From contig JAFLKN010000041.1 of assembly GCA_019163175.1 (NCBI GenBank), positions 1 to 64,000 of the forward strand: DNA of 64,000 nt, read 5' to 3'. Numbering within the stretch: position 1 is the stretch's first letter; the number at the start of each line of letters is the position of its first letter. The position numbers and the translations under genes were made by a program. The notes under the pieces were generated by a model. It saw nothing but the letters and a program-made list of their open reading frames with translations. It ran no database searches and was not told where the DNA came from. This stretch comes from Prolixibacteraceae bacterium. Its GTDB lineage: Bacteria; Bacteroidota; Bacteroidia; Bacteroidales; Prolixibacteraceae. This document shows, one piece after another, positions 17,243 through 26,099 of this stretch.

Positions 17243-18448
17243 TCAAACATTTTCTTTCTGAAAAACGGCGGGTATTGTTCGCAATATGATCCAGATATCT
17301 TTCCAAAATGAAAATCTACTTTTTGCGATTTCCGAATATTTATTATCCAATCCTTTTCGTTCTTCAGGCGACATTTTACTTGATTTTCCGCGAGCCTCAA
17401 CCTGCCAAAGCCCTGTAATTCCGGCAGGTCCATGAAATCTATCAGTCCAATCGTCAGTTGTTAAAAGTTCTGCTTCGTACATGGGAAGAGGTCGGTTGCC
17501 AACGATTGACATATCGCCTTTAATTACATTTATCAATTGAGGTAATTCGTCGATACTCAATTTGCGGATTATATGTCCAACTTTTGTAATACGAGGATCG
17601 TTCTCGAATTTAACAAAGGCAGTTTCCTGCTTTTCTTTTTTTGTTTTAAGGTGTTCTGCTTCAGATACTGTATTTTCATCACCAATTAAAGTTGAACTTT
17701 CATTCTGAAACGGATGTGAAATTGGCTTTTGAGCTTGGTTTTCTTTTTTTGATTGTGTAGGATGAGCTTCTTTCAGATATTGATTCAGATGCGAAAGCTC
17801 CTGTAAACGCTTATCAGCATTGGTGTACATCGAACGTAATTTATAAAAATCAAAAACCTTATAGCCCGATCCAACTCTTTTTGAAATGTAGTAAACTTTT
17901 CCTTTTGATTCGAACCGTATGGCAATTACAAAAAGAATAAGCAATGGTGAAATGAGTAATAAACCAACGGATGCAGAGACAATATCGAAGGTTCTTTTAA
18001 AGAATGGTGTTTTGTAAGGAGTAGGTAGAACTCTGTTTACTGAAGCACTATCTGCAAGTGGTTTTATTTTTTTTAAAATAAGTATTCTACTTATAATAGT
18101 TTCCGCTTTAGTCGGTTTGATGTAAACATCATCAATTTTTTTCTGAAGTGCTTTTGTAACAGTTTCCTGATTCTTTTCATCGTCGAGAATAATAAACGGA
18201 ATTTTTTTTTCAGGATCAAACTGTTCAATCCAAAAATCAAAAACTCCAAACCCATTACCTCCCGGCAACTTTCTTTCGCAAATAACCCCATCAGGCATTC
18301 CGTTGGTTGTTATCCATTGGCTGGCCGAAAATGGATTGTCAGTTGTACATATCTCAACCGTATAATTTTCAAATATTACAGGAGATATAAACTCCGGATC
18401 AGCACCTATATGTAGAAGTCTAAGTTTAGCCTGATTGATGGTTTCCAT
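17243..18448 (-). CDS. Phosphoglycosyl transferase (WcaJ-like) fused to a degenerate receiver domain
   Basis: The 401-residue protein has two parts. Residues about 8-125 follow the receiver fold pattern, but the phosphoacceptor region reads GVICERKLPGGNGF, with Glu/Arg where Asp would be. The acidic pair is missing, while the KP of the final loop is retained (111-112). Residues 145-401 are a bacterial sugar transferase (PF02397-like): FFKRTFDIVSASVGLLLISPL with one reentrant membrane helix, YKLRSM (202-207), DPRITKVG (284-291), LSIDELPQLINVIKGDMSIVGNRP (298-320) and GPAGITGLWQV (340-350). It should load the first sugar-1-phosphate onto undecaprenyl phosphate. An extra 60-residue polar, low-complexity stretch (about 217-276) interrupts the catalytic domain. 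It follows the receiver gene by 11 bases. Confidence 0.85.
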   Translation of the reverse strand: METINQAKLRLLHIGADPEFISPVIFENYTVEICTTDNPFSASQWITTNGMPDGVICERKLPGGNGFGVFDFWIEQFDPEKKIPFIILDDEKNQETVTKALQKKIDDVYIKPTKAETIISRILILKKIKPLADSASVNRVLPTPYKTPFFKRTFDIVSASVGLLLISPLLILFVIAIRFESKGKVYYISKRVGSGYKVFDFYKLRSMYTNADKRLQELSHLNQYLKEAHPTQSKKENQAQKPISHPFQNESSTLIGDENTVSEAEHLKTKKEKQETAFVKFENDPRITKVGHIIRKLSIDELPQLINVIKGDMSIVGNRPLPMYEAELLTTDDWTDRFHGPAGITGLWQVEARGKSSKMSPEERKGLDNKYSEIAKSRFSFWKDIWIILRTIPAVFQKENV

Positions 18449-18459
18449 AAAACAATGGT

Positions 18460-18825
18460 TTAGCGAAGTAAGATTTTCTCAATGCGAATTAGCAATTCTT
18501 CAGGATTAAATGGTTTTACAATATAATCTTCGGCTCCGAGTTTTAAGCATTGAACTCTATCGGCACTGCTATCTTTGCTGCTTAACACAACAATCGGGAT
18601 ATTTTTAAAATAGCCACTTTCTTTCAAACGCTGTATCAATTCAACACCATCCATATTTGGCATTTGCAAGTCGGTAATAATTATGTCGGGAATATTGCCC
18701 TGCTGAAGCCAGGTAAGCGCTTCAATACCATCTTCTTTTGTTTCAACAACGTACTGACTGCTTAAAAACTGAATGAGAAGGTTAGTGATGGATGACTTGT
18801 CATCGACAATTAGTATTTTTTTCAT
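18460..18825 (-). CDS. Single-domain response regulator (CheY-like)
   Basis: The 121-residue protein is one intact receiver domain and nothing else. The acidic pair is D8-D9 (ILIVDDK), the phosphoacceptor is D52 (IIITDLQMP), the switch residue is S82 or S83 (VVLSSKD), and the conserved lysine is K104 (YIVKPF). No output domain follows. It is the first gene of the exopolysaccharide operon, so it likely acts by binding a partner protein, perhaps a kinase, an HPt protein or the receiver-fused phosphoglycosyl transferase just downstream. The divergent operon encodes a hybrid kinase with an HPt domain, a natural candidate phosphodonor. This partnership is an inference from position. Confidence 0.9.
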   Translation of the reverse strand: MKKILIVDDKSSITNLLIQFLSSQYVVETKEDGIEALTWLQQGNIPDIIITDLQMPNMDGVELIQRLKESGYFKNIPIVVLSSKDSSADRVQCLKLGAEDYIVKPFNPEELLIRIEKILLR

Positions 18826-18959
18826 AATGTCAACTCTTAATTGATTTTGTATTACAGTTGACCAAATTTATATAAAAAAAGTAATTATTTATTGTAATGT
18901 CAAGTAATCTGGAGATTCTGTTGAAAAAAGATTTTTTGAAGGGATGGGATTTGATATAA

Positions 18960-18997
18960 AAAGAAAAAAGGATAGATTCTCTAATCCATCCTTTTCC
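18960..18997 (-). terminator. Candidate leader attenuator upstream of the exopolysaccharide operon
   Basis: On the minus strand, upstream of the receiver gene, a hairpin with a 7-bp outer stem (AAAGGAT/ATCCTTT), one mismatch and a 4-bp inner stem (GATT/AATC around a 4-base loop) is followed by a T-rich tract (TTTTTTCTTTTT). It lies about 135 bases before the first start codon and about 60 bases after the candidate transcription start. That position fits a conditional terminator in the 5' leader, not the end of a gene. The hairpin could also stop RNA coming from the opposite direction, but the plus-strand T-run is only four bases. Confidence 0.55.
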
Positions 18998-19065
18998 TAA
19001 ACCTAACTAAACTAACTAAACCAATAAAACTAATCAAACCTAACTTATGAAATGTGATAACGTTA

Positions 19066-19073
19066 CAAAGATA
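19066..19073 (-). promoter_or_regulatory. Candidate -7 element for the exopolysaccharide operon
   Basis: On the minus strand the octamer is TATCTTTG, a full match to the Bacteroidota -7 consensus TAnnTTTG. The expected upstream TTG is only partly matched (TTC at the right spacing). It would start transcription near 19,058 and give a leader of about 230 bases before the receiver start codon, containing the hairpin at 18,960-18,997. Confidence 0.45.
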
Positions 19074-19420
19074 TGGTATACGCCAGAGAAAAGTGTTAAT
19101 TGAATCTTAAATAATATGCTCTATAACATTAAATGTTTGTACCAGACAAAATGTTGAAATGTATTTTATTTTTCGATATCAATTAACCAGATTTTGCAAT
19201 CTTTTTTGTTTTACCTGTGTATGGAATTTAAAAGTTGAAAATGATGGAAGTTGAAGTTTGTTATTGGACTCAAGATCGATAATTGAATAAGATCGTTTTA
19301 ATCTTTGCAAAAATTATAAGATTAAATGAACCTTTACTTCCAGAATACTTGGTATGTTTTATCTATTATTGTCTATATTTAGAAAATTAAAATTTGCATT
19401 TGGAAAAAATTTGTCTGGAT

Positions 19421-20563
19421 ATGAAAACGGAACAGTCAATTTTTGAAGAGAATAATGGATGGAGCACCAGAAATGAGGCCGGTTTGGGAGAAAGTGCTCA
19501 ATTGGTTTTTTTATTTGGCCAAACTAAATTATTGAAAGATATAAACCCATTTGAGCAGGTTCGAAATACCTATCCAAATGCGGAGATTGTTGGATGTTCA
19601 ACCTCAGGTGAAATTTGTGGGGTAGACGTTCTAAATGAAAATATTGTTTGTACAGCCATCAATTTTGAGAAAACCACAATCAAAGTTTTTAGCGAGAGAA
19701 TTGAGTCAATGGAACAAAGCTTTCATATCGGAAAAAATCTTGCCGGTAAGTTTAATAAAGATAAGCTTGTGCATGTTATGATTTTTTCTGAAGGTTTGAA
19801 TATCAACGGAAGTGACCTTGTTCGTGGATTAAATTCATCTTTTAATAACTCAATTCCAATTACTGGTGGGTTGGCTGCCGACCAGGCTTTTTTTAAAGAA
19901 ACTGTTGTTGTGCATAACCAGGTAGGTCAATCTAATTTGGTTGTAGCCATTGGTTTTTATGGTGATTATCTGAGAACTGGATATGGATCTATGGGTGGAT
20001 GGGATTCTTTTGGGTTAGATCGTTTAGTTACCAAATCCAAATCTAATGTCTTATATGAGTTGGACGGTCAGCCTGCACTTGATCTTTATAAGAAATATCT
20101 TGGCGAGTTTGCTGCAAAATTACCATCGTCTGCATTGCTGTTCCCGCTAAATTTAAAAATAACTAATTCTGAAACCCCATTAGTGCGAACGGTATTATCG
20201 GTTAATGAGGCTGATGGGAGTATGGTTTTTGCTGGTGATATACCTGAAGGAGAGTACGTACGTTTAATGAAAGCCAATTTTGATAAATTAATTGATGGTG
20301 CGTCTGGAGCCGCTGAGATGTCACTATTTAATGACATTAATACAGAACCTGATTTAGCTATACTAATAAGCTGTGTAGGTCGAAAACTAGTTTTAAAACA
20401 ACGTGTGGAAGAGGAATTGGATGTTGTAAAAGATGTTATTGGATCGAAAACTATTATGACAGGCTTTTATTCGTATGGAGAAATTTGTCCTATTCAGTCG
20501 AATGATAACTGTTGCGAATTACACAATCAAACCATGACTATTACGGTTTTCAAGGAGATATAA
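19421..20563 (+). CDS. FIST domain sensor protein
   Basis: I take the ATG at 19,421 (380 residues) over a TTG 27 bases earlier. The N-terminal half has the FIST N pattern: QLVFLFGQTKLL, NAEIVGCSTSGEI (the conserved GCSTxGEI block) and a SITGGLAAD-like PITGGLAAD segment. The C-terminal half is FIST C, ending with GFYSYGEICPI. FIST proteins are thought to bind small ligands such as amino acids, and they occur next to signalling proteins. No membrane helix or signal peptide is visible, so this is a cytoplasmic sensor. The kinase gene starts 12 bases after its stop, so the two form an operon and the FIST protein probably modulates that kinase. Confidence 0.87.
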   Translation: MKTEQSIFEENNGWSTRNEAGLGESAQLVFLFGQTKLLKDINPFEQVRNTYPNAEIVGCSTSGEICGVDVLNENIVCTAINFEKTTIKVFSERIESMEQSFHIGKNLAGKFNKDKLVHVMIFSEGLNINGSDLVRGLNSSFNNSIPITGGLAADQAFFKETVVVHNQVGQSNLVVAIGFYGDYLRTGYGSMGGWDSFGLDRLVTKSKSNVLYELDGQPALDLYKKYLGEFAAKLPSSALLFPLNLKITNSETPLVRTVLSVNEADGSMVFAGDIPEGEYVRLMKANFDKLIDGASGAAEMSLFNDINTEPDLAILISCVGRKLVLKQRVEEELDVVKDVIGSKTIMTGFYSYGEICPIQSNDNCCELHNQTMTITVFKEI

Positions 20564-20575
20564 ATTGAATATTTT

Positions 20576-23263
20576 ATGGAATCCATAAATAAGCTTTTGT
20601 TGCGGCAAATCAAAAAACATTTCGGCTCAATTGAAAATATCCCTGAGAGTTATCAAGAGTTTCTTGCTGATATCAGTGATTCCTATAATAATAGGGAAGC
20701 CGAGGCTCGCCTGTATCAGAATGCATTGGACATAAGCTCGCAGGAACTGAGAGATGCTTTTCTGAAACAAAAGCAGGATACAGAAATTCAAAAAGAAACA
20801 ATCAAGAAAGTAAAAGAGGCTATTTATGCGCTTAATCCTTTAGGACAGGATATAGAGCATGAATCTGGTGAAAATGACACAACTTTTCTTTTCAACTCCC
20901 TGATTCAATTGATAGCTGAGCACAAGAGAATGGAATTGTCGCTAAAGGAAAGCGAATTTTACCTGCGCGAAATATTAGATTCTCAGGAGGTAGGTGTTAT
21001 TATTATTGATTCTGAATCTCATCAAATTTTGTTTGTAAATAAAAAGGGAGCAAATCTGTATGGGGGAACCAAAGAGGAAATTATAGGAAAACTTTGTCAT
21101 GGCATCATTTGCCCAACATTAATTAACGATTGTAAACTACATGATTCTAGTTTTCCAGTAAGTGCTACTGAAAAAATTCTGGTTACTTTAAATGGTGAGC
21201 ATATTCCAATTCTGAAATCCGTCGTTCATACGACTTTTAATAAACGAAAATGTTACGTTGAGTCATTTGTTGATATCAGAGACTGGAAAAAAGCAGAAGA
21301 GGAACTTATTAATGCCAAAGACATAGCAGAAGAAGCGAATAAAGCAAAATCAGAATTTCTGGCAAATATGAGTCACGAAATCAGAACACCGTTGAATGGT
21401 GTAATTGGGTTTTCAGATTTATTAATGAAGACAAATCTGTCCGAAAATCAGATGCATTATATGCAAACTGTTTATTATTCAGCTAATTCTTTACTCGATC
21501 TTATCAATGATATCCTTGACTTTTCCAAAATAGAATCTGGCAAGTTCGAGCTAAATGATGAGAAGACTGATCTCATTGAGTTATCTGAGCAAATTATCGA
21601 CATCATAAAATATAAGGTTCACGAAAAGGGGCTGGAGCTCCTGTTAAATATCCCGGCCGATATTCCGCGTTTTATTGAGGTTGATCCGGTCAGGCTTCGT
21701 CAGGTTTTGGTTAATCTACTTGGAAACGCTCTTAAATTTACCGATCGGGGAGAAGTTGAATTTAAAATACTGCTCAAATCTTACGATTTAGTTTCAGGTG
21801 AAGCCGAGCTCGAATTTTCGGTTAAGGATACAGGTATCGGAATTGCAAAAGATAAGCAACAAAAAATATTCGAATCATTTTCACAAGCCGATTCTACAAC
21901 CACACGTCAGTATGGCGGTACGGGGCTCGGTTTGACTATTTCAGGAAAACTGGTTGAAATGATGGGAGGGCAACTTCAGCTTGAAAGCGAACTAGGCATA
22001 GGGAGTCGATTTTTTTATACTATAAAAGTTAAAGCCGAGCACGGATTGCCGGGAAAATCCAAATCGATAGAGAACATTCATAAGGCGCTGGTGGTCGATA
22101 ACAATAAAACAAATCGGACTATTTTGCAACAAATGCTTTTTAGTCAAAATATTGATGTCGATTTTGCTACTTGTGCCGAGGGTGCAATTCGGAAATTAGA
22201 ATCCGAAACTGTATATGATGTATTGATTATCGATTTTGATATGCCCGGAATGAACGGATTTGATTTGATTAGGTCAATCAGGGAAAAGGGTGAATTAGCA
22301 TTAGTTAAAAAACCGATTATTTTACTTCATAATTCTCCTGATGATGAACTAATTAATGCAGAAGGACATAAATTGGGAGTGAAATTTTCAATGATTAAGC
22401 CTGTTAAGATGACTCAGCTTTTCAATGCTCTTTCCCGAATTAATAGTGAAGAACCGACAAAAAGTGCCATTGATAATCAACGTGCCAGTGATGATGCGGA
22501 TGATCTTCTCCTACATGCTAAGTTTAAAATATTGGTGGCTGAAGATAACAAAACCAATATGAAGTTAGCACAAGCTATCCTGCATCAGTTAATGCCTGGC
22601 TTTAAATTTATTAAGGCGCATGATGGGAACGAAGCATTGGCATTATATAAGGAATACAATCCTGACTTAATATTTATGGATATAAGTATGCCTGAAATGA
22701 ACGGATACGATTGTGCCCGTGAGATTAGGCAGGTTGAAATGTCAACAGGCAAACATGTTCCAATAATCGCTTTAACGGCAGGAACTGTGAAGGGTGAGGA
22801 AGTCAGATGTAAAGATGCCGGAATGGATGATTATGTCTCGAAACCTGTTGTCGCGGATACTATTCGAAATATACTATCTGTATGGCTGTTAGGATTAACT
22901 CCGAATTTGTCCGGAAAGCCTGATAAATTCAATACCAGGCATTTTGATAAAGCGGAGCTTCTAAAAAGATTAAATGGTGATGAAGAACTTTGTAATGAAT
23001 TGATTACATTGTCTTTTGAAACTTATCCCGACCTGTTTAATGATCTTAAAGTTGCATTTGAGAATGAACAAAGTATGGATGTCAGACTTATTGCTCATTC
23101 CATAAAGGGTTCGGCATTAAGCATTTGCTACAATCAGCTTGCTGATCAGGCCTCTAAACTCGAATTACTTCCAATAACAGAAAGAAATACTGCAAGCGAA
23201 CTTCTTTCTCAGATGGAAAACGAATACAAATTGCTGAAAAGACTCTTGATTTCAGCGCCATAA
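20576..23263 (+). CDS. Hybrid histidine kinase with PAS, HisKA, HATPase, two receivers and HPt
   Basis: The 895-residue protein has a helical N-terminus (about 1-125), a PAS domain (about 126-235), HisKA with the H-box FLANMSHEIRTP (His 267), and HATPase_c with N-box LLGNALKF and G-boxes DTGIGI and GGTGLGL. A receiver at about 503-620 (Asp 553) follows, then a second at 650-770 (Asp 702), and a C-terminal HPt domain at about 790-890 (AHSIKGSA, His 841). The first receiver is imperfect: it has DN in place of the acidic pair and H where T/S is expected in ILLHNS. The second has an intact set. No membrane helices are seen, so it is cytosolic and likely reads the FIST protein or another internal cue. 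No DNA-binding partner is adjacent. Confidence 0.9.
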   Translation: MESINKLLLRQIKKHFGSIENIPESYQEFLADISDSYNNREAEARLYQNALDISSQELRDAFLKQKQDTEIQKETIKKVKEAIYALNPLGQDIEHESGENDTTFLFNSLIQLIAEHKRMELSLKESEFYLREILDSQEVGVIIIDSESHQILFVNKKGANLYGGTKEEIIGKLCHGIICPTLINDCKLHDSSFPVSATEKILVTLNGEHIPILKSVVHTTFNKRKCYVESFVDIRDWKKAEEELINAKDIAEEANKAKSEFLANMSHEIRTPLNGVIGFSDLLMKTNLSENQMHYMQTVYYSANSLLDLINDILDFSKIESGKFELNDEKTDLIELSEQIIDIIKYKVHEKGLELLLNIPADIPRFIEVDPVRLRQVLVNLLGNALKFTDRGEVEFKILLKSYDLVSGEAELEFSVKDTGIGIAKDKQQKIFESFSQADSTTTRQYGGTGLGLTISGKLVEMMGGQLQLESELGIGSRFFYTIKVKAEHGLPGKSKSIENIHKALVVDNNKTNRTILQQMLFSQNIDVDFATCAEGAIRKLESETVYDVLIIDFDMPGMNGFDLIRSIREKGELALVKKPIILLHNSPDDELINAEGHKLGVKFSMIKPVKMTQLFNALSRINSEEPTKSAIDNQRASDDADDLLLHAKFKILVAEDNKTNMKLAQAILHQLMPGFKFIKAHDGNEALALYKEYNPDLIFMDISMPEMNGYDCAREIRQVEMSTGKHVPIIALTAGTVKGEEVRCKDAGMDDYVSKPVVADTIRNILSVWLLGLTPNLSGKPDKFNTRHFDKAELLKRLNGDEELCNELITLSFETYPDLFNDLKVAFENEQSMDVRLIAHSIKGSALSICYNQLADQASKLELLPITERNTASELLSQMENEYKLLKRLLISAP

Positions 23264-23420
23264 CTGTTCCAAATAAGCTGCTTTTTACCCTGAACTGGCT
23301 TCGTAAAATTACACAAAACTTTCTCAAAGTCTTCTTTTTATATTTTGTAAGTATCTCATATTTATATTTTTAGATTAGTTTTATTTTCATTTCAGGTTTC
23401 CTCGTGATTTGCATCTTTTA

Positions 23421-23448
23421 TTGGGAATACAATTAATGTGTACTTTTG
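23421..23448 (+). promoter_or_regulatory. Candidate promoter of the GH3 gene
   Basis: TTG at 23,421-23,423 and TACTTTTG at 23,441-23,448 match the Bacteroidota -33/-7 pattern with 17 bases between them. The start codon at 23,485 lies 36 bases after the -7 box. Confidence 0.55.
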
Positions 23449-23484
23449 AAAGTATTCATAAATTGTTATTTAACATTTTCAATC

Positions 23485-25776
23485 ATGACAAGAAAATTGT
23501 TGCTGTTGATTGTATTGGGCTATGCCCTTTTTTCATGTAAACCTGAGTCTGTCTCAAATTCTAATAGCCAACTAAATCCTGAAATTGAAACTAAGATTTC
23601 AGACTTGCTCTCTCAAATGACCTTAGATGAAAAAATGGGCCAACTAAATCAGTACACCAGTCAGTGGGAAATGACAGGCCCTGCGCCACAGGGAGCTAGT
23701 CAGCAGCATTTATTGGACCAGATAAAGAGCGGTTTGGTTGGTTCGATGCTAAATGTTACCGGAGCTGAGGCAACACGGAAAACGCAAACATTGGCACTTG
23801 AAAATAGCAGGCTCAAAATTCCAATGATTTTTGGTTACGACGTTATTCATGGTTACCAAACCATGTTCCCCATTCCATTAGCCGAAGCCTCAAGCTGGGA
23901 GCCAGAATTGGCTCGAAGATCTTCTCGGGTTGCAGCCATCGAATCAGCAGCGGCAGGGCTGCACTGGACATTTGCGCCAATGGTTGATGTATCGCGCGAT
24001 GCCCGTTGGGGAAGGGTTATGGAGGGTTCGGGTGAAGATCCGTATCTCGGTTCTTTATTTGCTGCTGCACGTGTAAAAGGATTTCAGGGTGATGATTTGA
24101 GTGCCAATAATACCATTGCTGCTTGCGTAAAGCATTTCGCTGCTTACGGTTTTATCGAAGCCGGTCGCGATTACAATACTGTGGATATTAGCGAAAATAC
24201 GCTCCGGAATGTTATACTTCCTCCTTTTAAAGCAGCTGCTGATGCCGGTGCAGTTACTTTTATGAATGCTTTCAATGAAATAGGCGGAACTCCTTCAACC
24301 ATAAATACTCATTTGCTTCGCGATATTCTGAAAGGAGAATGGGGGTTTAACGGATTCGTAGTTTCAGATTGGAATTCGATTGGAGAGTTATTGATTCATG
24401 GAGTTGCTGCCGATACAAAAGATGCTGCGAAGCTTGCAATTAAAGCTGGTTCTGATATGGATATGGAAGGATACTGCTTTGTTCCAAACCTTAAAACATT
24501 AGTTGAAGAAAAGGCAGTTGACCTTAGTCTAATTGACGATGCCGTTCGGCGTGTATTGAGAGTGAAATTTCAGTTGGGTTTGTTTGACGATCCGTATAAA
24601 TATTGTGACGAAAACAAAGAAAAGACTTTGATTTTGACCCCAGAAAATCTTCAGATTGCCCGCGAGGCTGCCCGGAAAAGTATTGTTTTGCTCAAAAACG
24701 AAGGTAGGTTATTGCCACTTAGGAAGGAAGGACAAAAAATTGCTTTGATTGGTGAACTAGCAGCTGACAAAGATGTACCACTTGGGAGCTGGAGAGCAAA
24801 AGCTATTACAAGTTCAGCTATTTCGCTGCTTGAAGGAATGCAACATGCAATGGCATCACCAACTGATTTAATATTCGCTAAAGGACCAGTCTTTATTTCA
24901 GGCCAAAGTAAATTTAATTTGCCGCTTGAATTTAATACTACTGATCGGACGGGTATTGCTGAGGCTGTTAAAGTTGCCAGAAATGCTGATGTGGTCGTTT
25001 TGGCTTTAGGCGAAAATTGTTTTCAGACTGGGGAAGGTCGCAGCCAAACTGATATCAAATTAAAAGGACTTCAGCAGGAATTGTTGGAAGCTATTTGTGC
25101 AGTAAATAAAAATGTGGTCGTAGTGCTGATGAATGGAAGACCACTTGACCTTAGTTGGATGGCTGAAAATGTACCCTCTATTGTTGAAGCCTGGCATTTA
25201 GGTTCTGAATCAGGTAACGGAATTGCGGATGTTTTGTTTGGAGATTATAATCCAGCAGGGAAATTGCCGGTTTCATTTCCCCGAAACGTTGGACAATTGC
25301 CGCTCTATTATAACCATAAAAGTACCGGACGTCCAAATAATGGCGACAATAATGTGTTTTCTTCGCACTTTACTGATGCTTCCAACGATGCTTTGTTTCC
25401 ATTTGGTTATGGGTTGAGCTATACAACGTTTGCTTATTCTGATCTCAAACTAAGTTCATCTGAAATTTCAAAAGGTGAAAAGGTTCAGGTTTCGGTAACC
25501 GTAAAAAATACAGGTTTGGTTGCAGGTCAGGAAGTGGTTCAGCTCTATATTCGTGATTTGGTTGGAAGTACTACTCGTCCGGTTAAAGAATTGAAAGCTT
25601 TTGAAAAGATTTCACTGGAAGCAGGTGGATCGCAAGTGGTGAATTTTGAATTAACAGAAAACGATCTTGCTTTTTGGGGGGCCGACAATCAGTTTAGAGC
25701 CGAATCCGGAGACTTTAACCTGTGGGTTGGACCCAATTCTGTTGAAGGATTGAAGACATCTTTTAAACTTAAATAG
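23485..25776 (+). CDS. bglX: Glycoside hydrolase family 3 beta-glucosidase, lipoprotein (BglX-like)
   Basis: I start at the ATG at 23,485 (763 residues), because it opens a good lipoprotein signal peptide (MTRKLLLLIVLGYALFSC, lipobox cysteine 18). The TTG 39 bases earlier adds an unlikely N-terminus. The GH3 N-terminal barrel has the KHFAAYG block and the nucleophile region GFVVSDWNS (Asp about 295). The GH3 C-terminal sandwich follows (LALGENCFQTGEGRSQTDI) and then a fibronectin III-like domain (EVVQLYIRDLVGSTTRPVKELK). This BglX-like layout hydrolyses terminal beta-D-glucosyl, and sometimes xylosyl, residues of oligosaccharides. It should be anchored to the inner or outer membrane. It stands alone, with its own promoter and terminator. 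Confidence 0.9.
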   Translation: MTRKLLLLIVLGYALFSCKPESVSNSNSQLNPEIETKISDLLSQMTLDEKMGQLNQYTSQWEMTGPAPQGASQQHLLDQIKSGLVGSMLNVTGAEATRKTQTLALENSRLKIPMIFGYDVIHGYQTMFPIPLAEASSWEPELARRSSRVAAIESAAAGLHWTFAPMVDVSRDARWGRVMEGSGEDPYLGSLFAAARVKGFQGDDLSANNTIAACVKHFAAYGFIEAGRDYNTVDISENTLRNVILPPFKAAADAGAVTFMNAFNEIGGTPSTINTHLLRDILKGEWGFNGFVVSDWNSIGELLIHGVAADTKDAAKLAIKAGSDMDMEGYCFVPNLKTLVEEKAVDLSLIDDAVRRVLRVKFQLGLFDDPYKYCDENKEKTLILTPENLQIAREAARKSIVLLKNEGRLLPLRKEGQKIALIGELAADKDVPLGSWRAKAITSSAISLLEGMQHAMASPTDLIFAKGPVFISGQSKFNLPLEFNTTDRTGIAEAVKVARNADVVVLALGENCFQTGEGRSQTDIKLKGLQQELLEAICAVNKNVVVVLMNGRPLDLSWMAENVPSIVEAWHLGSESGNGIADVLFGDYNPAGKLPVSFPRNVGQLPLYYNHKSTGRPNNGDNNVFSSHFTDASNDALFPFGYGLSYTTFAYSDLKLSSSEISKGEKVQVSVTVKNTGLVAGQEVVQLYIRDLVGSTTRPVKELKAFEKISLEAGGSQVVNFELTENDLAFWGADNQFRAESGDFNLWVGPNSVEGLKTSFKLK

Positions 25777-25795
25777 TAAATTTTATATGTGATAG

Positions 25796-25833
25796 AAAGG
25801 AGGTAGTTCTGAGAATTACCTCCTTTGTTTTTA
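25796..25833 (+). terminator. Intrinsic terminator after the GH3 gene
   Basis: A 10-bp stem (AAAGGAGGTA with TACCTCCTTT, 25,796-25,805 and 25,817-25,826) is followed by TGTTTTTAT, 20 bases after the bglX stop. The remaining 260 bases up to the next kinase gene contain no gene or promoter that I can support. Confidence 0.75.
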
Positions 25834-26099
25834 TATAAACACAAAGACATTAATCAAACAATCAACCTTTTTATGTCAACAAATTGTTGCTTTGGTATGT
25901 TTCACTCCCAAAAAATACGTTTTTCAGTAAAGAATTAAGTGTAAATTTTAAAATTGATGAATAAATTCGATTCTTTTTTTTAGTTTTATACCAATGCTTT
26001 ACACATAAGAAGTTATTTTTTTCTTATTTATATTGCGATTCGTGGAAGCAGCCAAAACGATGACTCATTTCTTGCAATATTTAATCAAATTGCCAGAGT

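Larger units (their letters stand above)
18826..19420. other. Long intergenic region between exopolysaccharide operon and FIST operon
   Basis: This stretch of about 595 bases is AT-rich and lies between divergent operons. It holds the candidate attenuator hairpin (18,960-18,997), a run of CTAAAC/CTAAC-like repeats (about 18,998-19,046, plus strand) and a minus-strand -7 box (19,066-19,073). Between 19,104 and 19,393 I see no convincing RNA or gene. An 18-codon ORF at 19,047-19,103 exists but has no support. Confidence 0.6.

Noticed and set aside
19047-19103. A small ORF of 18 codons (MKCDNVTKIWYTPEKSVN) on the plus strand.
   Set aside because: It overlaps the minus-strand -7 box and has no recognisable start region or conservation; it is most likely chance.
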